A DNA stretch of 5,251 nt, from NCBI GenBank assembly GCA_938004815.1, contig CALKVR010000880.1, forward strand, positions 1 to 5,251, in the 5' to 3' direction. The position numbers and the translations under genes are program-made. Below, piece after piece: positions 1-5,251 of this stretch. The notes under the pieces were generated by a model. That model did no database searches and had not been told where the DNA came from. It saw only the letters and a program-made list of their open reading frames with translations. Each line of letters opens with the position of its first letter. Position 1 is the first letter of the stretch. Source of the DNA: an uncultured Polyangiaceae bacterium. Its GTDB lineage: Bacteria; Myxococcota_A; Polyangia; Polyangiales; Polyangiaceae.

Positions 1-1
1 G

Positions 2-67
2 AGCGAGCCTCCGCCCGCGGCCTCCGAGGAGCCCCCGCCGGCGGCGCCCTCCGCGAGCGCCAAGTGA
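2..67 (+). CDS. C-terminal end of an upstream gene, probably the RND periplasmic adaptor (partial)
   Basis: Only the last 21 codons and the TGA stop (65-67) are in the window. They encode a low-complexity tail rich in Pro, Ala, Glu and Ser with a near-repeat (PPPAASEE then PPPAAPSA), ending in Lys. No domain can be recognised in such a short piece. The call of a membrane-fusion/periplasmic adaptor (HlyD/AcrA family) is inferred from position alone: such genes commonly lie directly upstream of an RND permease, and here the gap to the permease start is only 16 bases. Disordered, Pro/Ala-rich C-terminal tails are plausible for adaptors in GC-rich bacteria. The reading frame is supported by its clean end just before a good ribosome binding site. 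A different upstream gene, such as a TolC-like outer-membrane factor, is possible. Confidence 0.6.
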   Translation, partial: SEPPPAASEEPPPAAPSASAK

Positions 68-70
68 GCC

Positions 71-76
71 AGAGGG
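71..76 (+). promoter_or_regulatory. Ribosome binding site of the RND permease gene
   Basis: The purine run AGAGGG lies seven bases before the GTG at 84, good Shine-Dalgarno spacing. It supports GTG as the true start, because no other start codon lies in frame between the upstream stop and this point. The site falls in the 16-base gap after the upstream gene, as expected for an operon. Confidence 0.6.
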
Positions 77-83
77 TCCACGC

Positions 84-3000
84 GTGAACCTCACCGACAC
101 CGCCATCAAGAACCCGGTCTTCGCCTGGATGCTCATGGCGGTCACGGTGCTCTTCGGGCTCGTCGCGGTGAGCCGCATCGGCATCAGCCAGTACCCCGAC
201 GTCGACTACCCCAACATCTCGGTGTCGGTGAGCTGGCCCGGCGCTTCGCCCGCCGCGGTCGAGCGCGAGCTCGTGGAGCCGCTCGAGCAGGCGATCTCGC
301 AGGTCGAGGGGGTGAAAGAGATCAAGTCTCAGGCGCGACAAGGGAACGCGCGCGTGACGGTCGAGTTCGACATGTCGCGCAACGTGGATCTCGCGCTGCA
401 GGACGTGCAGGCGCGCGTCGCCCAGGTCCAGCGCCAGCTGCCCCGCGACGTACCCGCGCCGACGGTGTCGAAGTCCAACCCCGACGACACGCCCATCATC
501 ACCATCGGTGTGTCCGGCCCCTTCGCGCGCCAGCTCCTCTCGGACGTCGCGCGCTACCAGGTGCAGGAGCGGCTCCAGACCGTGCCCGGCGTGGGCCAGA
601 TATCGGTCAACGGGTACGTGAACCGCAACGTTCGCGTCTGGCTCGACGCGAGCCGCATGGCGGAGAAGGGCGTGGCCGTCACCGACGTGCTCTCGGCGAT
701 CCAGCGCGAGCACGTCGAGCTGCCCGGCGGCCAGCTCGACGCCGGCGGTCGCCAGATCAACGTCCGCCTCCTCGGTGAGGCGCTGCAGCTCGACGACTTT
801 CGCAAGCTGGTGGTCCGCCGCGTCTCGGGCGCGCCGATTCACCTCGAGGACGTCTCGCTCGTCGAAGACGGCTTCGAGGACCGGAGCAGCATCGCGCGGC
901 TCGACGGGGTGAACGTCCAGGCGCTGGGGATCCTCAAGCAGCGGGGCACCAACGCGGTCGAGGTCTCGCGCAACGTGCGCGCCCGCATCTCCGAGATCCA
1001 ACAAAACCTTCCCGAGAACATGGAGATCTCGGTCCTGTCGGACAACACCGTCTTCATCGAAGAGTCGGTGCACGAGATGCAGATCGAGCTCGCGCTCGCC
1101 GTCATCCTCACCGCGATCGCATGCTGGCTGTTCCTTGGGTCGCTGTCGTCGACGATCAACGTCGTGCTCGCCATCCCCATGTCGCTCTTGGGGACGGTGG
1201 CCGTCATCTATTTCCTCGGCTTCACCCTGAACACGTTCACGCTGCTCGGCCTCTCGCTCTCGATCGGGCTCGTCGTCGACGACGCCATCATGGTGATGGA
1301 GAACGTGTACCGCCACGCCGAGATGGGCAAAGACAAGCGGCGCGCCGCCTCCGAGGGAACGAAAGAGATCACGTTCGCGGCCCTCGCCGCCACCATCGCG
1401 ATCATCGCCATCTTCTTGCCGGTCGTGTTCATGTCCGGCGTCATCGGGCAGTTCTTCTTGCAGTTCGGGGTCACGCTGTCGATCGCGGTGATGCTCTCGT
1501 ACTTCGAGGCGATCACCCTCGCGCCCGCGCGCTGCGCGCAGATCCTCGACGCGTCACGCGCCGGCCGCAGCTGGCTCGGACGTACCGTCGATCGGGGCTT
1601 CGACGCCCTCGGCCGAGGCTACGCGCGGGTGCTCGCGCTCGGCCTGAGGAGCCCGTTCGTCGTGCTCTTGGTGGCGGTCGTCGTCACGGTCGGCTCCGTG
1701 TTCGGCATGATGCAGATCCCGACGGAGTTCGTCCCGTCGCAGGACCAAAGCCGCCTCGAGGTCCGGCTCCAGACCGCGTCCGGGACGAGCCTCGAGGCGG
1801 CCGAGCCCATCCTCGCGCAGGCCGAGGCGTGGGCGCTCGAGCAAGAGGGCGTCGCCCACGTGCTCGTCACCCTGAACGGCTCCAACGGCAACATGACGCT
1901 CTTGCTCGAGCCTCCCGACAAGCGCTCGATGAGCGCGCAGCAGCTCTCGCAGAAGATCCGCACCGAGCTCTCCAAGATCGCGGGGCTGCGAGCGACCGTG
2001 CGCGACCCGTCGCAGGCGAGCTTCGGTGGCGCGCGCGGCTCGCCGATCGACTTCACCGTTCGCGGGCCCGACTGGGAGACGCTCGTCGCCGAGGCGACGG
2101 CGTTCAAGGACAAGCTCGAGGCGTCGGGCGTCGCCGTCGACGTGCAGTCCGACTACCAGGTGGGCACGCCCGAGCTCCAGGTCGTGCCCGATCGGCGACG
2201 CGCGTCCGAGCTCGGCGTGACCGTCGACGACCTCGCCAGCACCGTCAGCGCGCTCGTCGGGGGCGCGACGGCGGGTAAATTCGAGACGGGCGGCCGGCGC
2301 GTCGACATCCGTACGCGCCTCCTCGCCTCGCAGCGGTCGCGCGCCGAGGACATCGGCGCGCTCATGGTGCGTACGGGCTCGGGGGTCCTCGTCCCGCTCT
2401 CGACGCTCGTCACCCAAGAAGAGCGGCCGGTGCTGCAGTCGATCACGCGCATCGATCGCGAGCGCGCCATCCGTATCAGCGCCAACGTTCCGCAGGGTAC
2501 GTCGCAGTCGGCTTCGCTCGCGGCCGTCCGTGACCTGTCCAAAGATCTGCCGGTGGGCTACCGCGCGGTGCTCCAGGGCCAGTCGACGCAGCTCGAGGAC
2601 ACGACTGGCGACCTCTACTTCGCGCTCATCGTCGGCATCCTCGTCGCGTACATGGTGCTCGCGAGCCAGTTCGCGTCGTTCCTGCACCCCATCACCGTGC
2701 TCACCATCCTGCCGATGGCGCTCGCCGGCGCGGTCATCGGGCTCTTGCTCGTGGGCGCGACGCTGAACCTCTTCAGCATGATCGGCCTGCTCCTGTTGAT
2801 GGGGATCGTGAAAAAGAACTCGATCGTCCTCGTCGAGTACGCGAACCAGCTGCGCGAGCACGAGGGCGCGGGCGCGCACGAGGCGATGCAGCGAGCAGGG
2901 CCCGTCCGCCTCCGGCCCATCCTCATGACGACGTTCGCGACCATGATGGCGGCCGTTCCCGCGGTGCTGGGCCTAGGCGCTGGCTCCGAGACGCGAGGCC

Positions 3001-3149
3001 CGATGGCGGCGGCGGTGCTCGGTGGGCTGGCCGTCTCGACCGTCCTGAGCCTGCTGGTGGTGCCGGCGTTCTACGTGGTCACCGATCGCATCCGCTCCAA
3101 GGTGCTCCGAAAGCGCACGGCAGTTCCGGACCGAGCCGAGGCCGTGTAG
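84..3149 (+). CDS. RND efflux pump inner-membrane permease (AcrB/HAE1-type)
   Basis: This 1021-residue protein is a proton-driven exporter of the resistance-nodulation-division superfamily. It would work as a trimer in the inner membrane with a periplasmic adaptor and an outer-membrane channel. Length and layout fit the family (about 1020-1050 residues): TM1 near 12-30, a large periplasmic loop to about 333, TM2-TM6 near 335-483, TM7 near 522-542, a second periplasmic loop to about 843, and TM8-TM12 near 845-1000. Proton-relay residues are present: the Asp pair D399/D400 in TM4 (GLVVDDAIMVMENV), K911 in TM10 (VKKNSIVLVEYAN), and R942 and T949 in TM11 (RLRPILMTT), matching AcrB D407/D408, K940, R971 and T978 by eye. 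The GTG start gives the usual N-terminus, an amphipathic stretch before NPVFAWML. The substrate is unknown: the AcrB Phe-rich switch loop is replaced by a short Asn/Gly-rich stretch near 597-604. It is probably co-transcribed with the upstream gene. Family assignment is firm; subfamily and substrate are not. Confidence 0.96.
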   Translation: MNLTDTAIKNPVFAWMLMAVTVLFGLVAVSRIGISQYPDVDYPNISVSVSWPGASPAAVERELVEPLEQAISQVEGVKEIKSQARQGNARVTVEFDMSRNVDLALQDVQARVAQVQRQLPRDVPAPTVSKSNPDDTPIITIGVSGPFARQLLSDVARYQVQERLQTVPGVGQISVNGYVNRNVRVWLDASRMAEKGVAVTDVLSAIQREHVELPGGQLDAGGRQINVRLLGEALQLDDFRKLVVRRVSGAPIHLEDVSLVEDGFEDRSSIARLDGVNVQALGILKQRGTNAVEVSRNVRARISEIQQNLPENMEISVLSDNTVFIEESVHEMQIELALAVILTAIACWLFLGSLSSTINVVLAIPMSLLGTVAVIYFLGFTLNTFTLLGLSLSIGLVVDDAIMVMENVYRHAEMGKDKRRAASEGTKEITFAALAATIAIIAIFLPVVFMSGVIGQFFLQFGVTLSIAVMLSYFEAITLAPARCAQILDASRAGRSWLGRTVDRGFDALGRGYARVLALGLRSPFVVLLVAVVVTVGSVFGMMQIPTEFVPSQDQSRLEVRLQTASGTSLEAAEPILAQAEAWALEQEGVAHVLVTLNGSNGNMTLLLEPPDKRSMSAQQLSQKIRTELSKIAGLRATVRDPSQASFGGARGSPIDFTVRGPDWETLVAEATAFKDKLEASGVAVDVQSDYQVGTPELQVVPDRRRASELGVTVDDLASTVSALVGGATAGKFETGGRRVDIRTRLLASQRSRAEDIGALMVRTGSGVLVPLSTLVTQEERPVLQSITRIDRERAIRISANVPQGTSQSASLAAVRDLSKDLPVGYRAVLQGQSTQLEDTTGDLYFALIVGILVAYMVLASQFASFLHPITVLTILPMALAGAVIGLLLVGATLNLFSMIGLLLLMGIVKKNSIVLVEYANQLREHEGAGAHEAMQRAGPVRLRPILMTTFATMMAAVPAVLGLGAGSETRGPMAAAVLGGLAVSTVLSLLVVPAFYVVTDRIRSKVLRKRTAVPDRAEAV

Positions 3150-3169
3150 CATGCAAGCATCGATCTACG

Positions 3170-4189
3170 ATGAGACCTCGAAACGCTTTCTTCGTCGCTG
3201 CGGCAGTCGTCGTGTCGGTGGTCGCCCTCGGCGGTGAGGCGCGCGCTCAAGAGGTCGAGGTCACCCCCGAGGCGCGAGAGAAGTTCCGCGCCGGCGTCGC
3301 CCTCATCAAGGACCCCGACGGGGCTCGGTACGAAGAGGCCTACATCGCCTTCAAGGCCGCCTACGCGATATCGCCGTCGCCGAACATGCTCGGCAACATC
3401 GGGCTCTGCGCGCTCAAGCTCGAGCGCGACGGTGAGGCGATCGAGGCGTACACGACGTACCTCGCCAAGGGCACCGGCATCGGCGAAGACGAGAAGCGAC
3501 AGATCGAGACGGATCTCGCGACGATGAAGAGCACGCTCGCCACGCTCGAGCTCGAGCTCGTGCCGCCGGGCGCGACCGTCATCGACAAGCGGCAGCGCGC
3601 GTCGGGCAACGCCATCCGCAACCCATACGGGCCCTTCACGTCCGGCACCGGCAAGCTCGGCCTGCGCGCGGGCACGCACGAGCTGACGATCTCGGCCGAG
3701 GGATACGTCGATCAGACGCTGACGGTCGACCTCGCGCCCGGTCAGACCCTGAAGAAGTCTGTCACCCTCGAGAAGCCGGCGGCGCCGCCTCCTGGCGGCG
3801 GGGCCGGCGGCGGGACGCCCGGGACCACACCGGCCCCCGTCACCACGACCGAGATGGAGCGGCCGGTGCCGGTCTACGTCTGGGTGACGTTGGGCCTCAC
3901 CGGCGCGCTCGCGATCGGCGCGGGCGTCACGGGCGGCCTCGCGCTGGCGAACAAGAGCGACTTCGACGAGGCGAACACGGGGAGCGATCCGCAAGGCGCA
4001 GACGATCTTCGCTCGAAGGGCCAGGCCCTCAACATCACCACCGACGTCCTGATCGGCACCGCCGCGGCGGCCGGCGCGGTGACGCTCATCCTCTTTCTCA
4101 CGAGGCCGGAGGTGCCGGTCGAGGCCAAGACCGGCTTCGTCACCTTCGCGCCGACGGGGACAGGCGCGGTGGTGTTCGGACAGTACTAG
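3170..4189 (+). CDS. Exported TPR-PEGA protein with two C-terminal membrane helices
   Basis: This 339-residue protein has no assigned function. A signal peptide is visible at 1-26: basic start MRPRN, hydrophobic core about 7-22, and likely cleavage after ARA. Residues about 34-120 are helical and TPR-like (YEEAYIAFKAAYAISPSPNM, then GNIGLCALKLERDGEAIEAY), about one and a half repeats followed by a charged helix. Residues about 126-200 resemble a PEGA domain: a PPGATV-ID strand and a later RAGTHELTISAEGYVDQTL. The usual DG turn is altered and a stretch of about 15 residues is inserted. A Pro/Gly/Thr linker (203-225) leads to membrane helices at about 235-260 and 292-311, and a short tail ends in Tyr. 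The TPR and PEGA parts would face the periplasm. TPR and PEGA domains usually mediate protein or surface binding; no catalytic motif is seen. The ATG lies 20 bases after the permease stop, lacks a clear Shine-Dalgarno sequence, and is fixed mainly by the signal peptide. Similar proteins are common in Polyangia, often near kinases. Confidence 0.9.
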   Translation: MRPRNAFFVAAAVVVSVVALGGEARAQEVEVTPEAREKFRAGVALIKDPDGARYEEAYIAFKAAYAISPSPNMLGNIGLCALKLERDGEAIEAYTTYLAKGTGIGEDEKRQIETDLATMKSTLATLELELVPPGATVIDKRQRASGNAIRNPYGPFTSGTGKLGLRAGTHELTISAEGYVDQTLTVDLAPGQTLKKSVTLEKPAAPPPGGGAGGGTPGTTPAPVTTTEMERPVPVYVWVTLGLTGALAIGAGVTGGLALANKSDFDEANTGSDPQGADDLRSKGQALNITTDVLIGTAAAAGAVTLILFLTRPEVPVEAKTGFVTFAPTGTGAVVFGQY

Positions 4190-4214
4190 CACATGCGGCC
4201 CAGCGGTCTTTCCA

Positions 4215-4268
4215 GCATCCAACCGGCCCCCGCGCTGACGCGCGCGGGGTGCGGGGCCGGTTGGATGC
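4215..4268 (+). terminator. Perfect 16-bp inverted repeat, probable terminator-like hairpin
   Basis: The arm GCATCCAACCGGCCCC (4215-4230) is exactly the reverse complement of 4253-4268, with a 22-base GC-rich loop. The loop can also fold: CCCCGCG (4228-4234) pairs with CGCGGGG (4243-4249), competing with the top three pairs of the outer stem. The repeat begins 25 bases after the TAG of the TPR-PEGA gene and ends 67 bases before the kinase start, the right place to end the upstream transcript. No U-tract follows the stem (the next bases are CGGGTAGCCCG), so it is not a classical intrinsic terminator. It could instead be an RNA-stabilising hairpin, an attenuator for the kinase gene, or a dispersed intergenic repeat. 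The inverted repeat is certain; its role is inferred. Confidence 0.5.
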
Positions 4269-4323
4269 CGGGTAGCCCGACGTGTGGCCACGTGCGCTCA
4301 TCAGTCTTTCGCGCGAGCGGGAT

Positions 4324-4328
4324 GGGGG
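4324..4328 (+). promoter_or_regulatory. Ribosome binding site of the Ser/Thr kinase gene
   Basis: A GGGGG run lies seven bases upstream of the ATG at 4336. An in-frame TGA at 4333-4335 sits immediately before that ATG, so no longer in-frame N-terminus is possible. I could not identify a convincing promoter between the hairpin and this site. Confidence 0.5.
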
Positions 4329-4335
4329 CAGCTGA

Positions 4336-5251
<916 letters not shown>

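Noticed and set aside
1121..2278. Overlapping + strand open frame of 385 codons inside the permease gene
   Set aside because: The product is dominated by Arg, Ala, Gly and His and has no recognisable domain; it is a frame-shadow of the permease.
1554..2879. Long open frame on the minus strand (441 codons) opposite the RND permease
   Set aside because: Its product is a low-complexity Arg/Glu/His/Asp-rich chain with no domain, typical of the antisense frame of a GC-rich gene. The + strand frame is an unmistakable RND permease.
3071..4291. Minus-strand open frame of 406 codons opposite the TPR-PEGA gene
   Set aside because: It is Arg/Gly/Glu/Asp-rich without a domain, whereas the + strand product has a signal peptide, TPR/PEGA-like regions and membrane helices.
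4285..4299. Possible sigma-54 promoter (TGGC followed by GC) upstream of the kinase
   Set aside because: The spacing between the GG and GC elements does not match the required ten bases, and no alternative pairing fits.
4261..4335. Sigma-70-like -35/-10 elements before the kinase gene (TTGGAT at 4261)
   Set aside because: The hexamer matches TTGACA at only three positions, lies within the hairpin arm, and has no -10-like sequence at suitable spacing.

Overview
The window is GC-rich bacterial DNA in which every supported gene reads on the + strand. The style points to a myxobacterium of the Polyangia type (Sorangium/Labilithrix-like relatives). The clues are strong G/C preference at third codon positions, a secreted TPR-PEGA protein with two C-terminal membrane helices, and a Hanks-type Ser/Thr kinase opening with a SIGQVVDGKYRIVKLLGQGAMG-like N-terminus. 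This placement is inferred from protein style, not from a marker gene.

Layout: (1) Bases 2-67 are the last 21 codons of an upstream gene with a Pro/Ala/Glu-rich tail, probably the periplasmic adaptor of an efflux pump. (2) Bases 84-3149 encode a full-length RND (AcrB/HAE1-type) inner-membrane efflux permease of 1021 residues. It starts 16 bases after the adaptor stop, has a clear ribosome binding site, and keeps its proton-relay residues. (3) Bases 3170-4189 encode a 339-residue exported protein with a TPR-like helical region, a PEGA-like domain, a Pro/Gly linker and two membrane helices. It starts 20 bases after the permease stop and has no obvious Shine-Dalgarno sequence. (4) Bases 4190-4335 are non-coding and hold a perfect 16-bp inverted repeat (4215-4230 with 4253-4268), probably a terminator-like hairpin without a U-tract, followed by the ribosome binding site of the next gene. 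(5) From base 4336 to the window end is the start of a Ser/Thr protein kinase gene. The kinase domain is complete and carries all catalytic motifs, but the C-terminal part lies outside the window.

The adaptor and permease very likely form one efflux operon; an outer-membrane TolC-like partner is not visible here. The TPR-PEGA protein and the kinase form a pairing often seen in Polyangia, where PEGA/TPR modules and kinase domains occur side by side or fused. A functional link between them, or between either and the pump, is only an inference. I see no mobile element, CRISPR array, tRNA or rRNA. Nothing in the window makes a strong case for a wholly new system. The points most worth checking are the intergenic hairpin, the TPR-PEGA/kinase pairing, and the divergent substrate-pocket loops of the permease.
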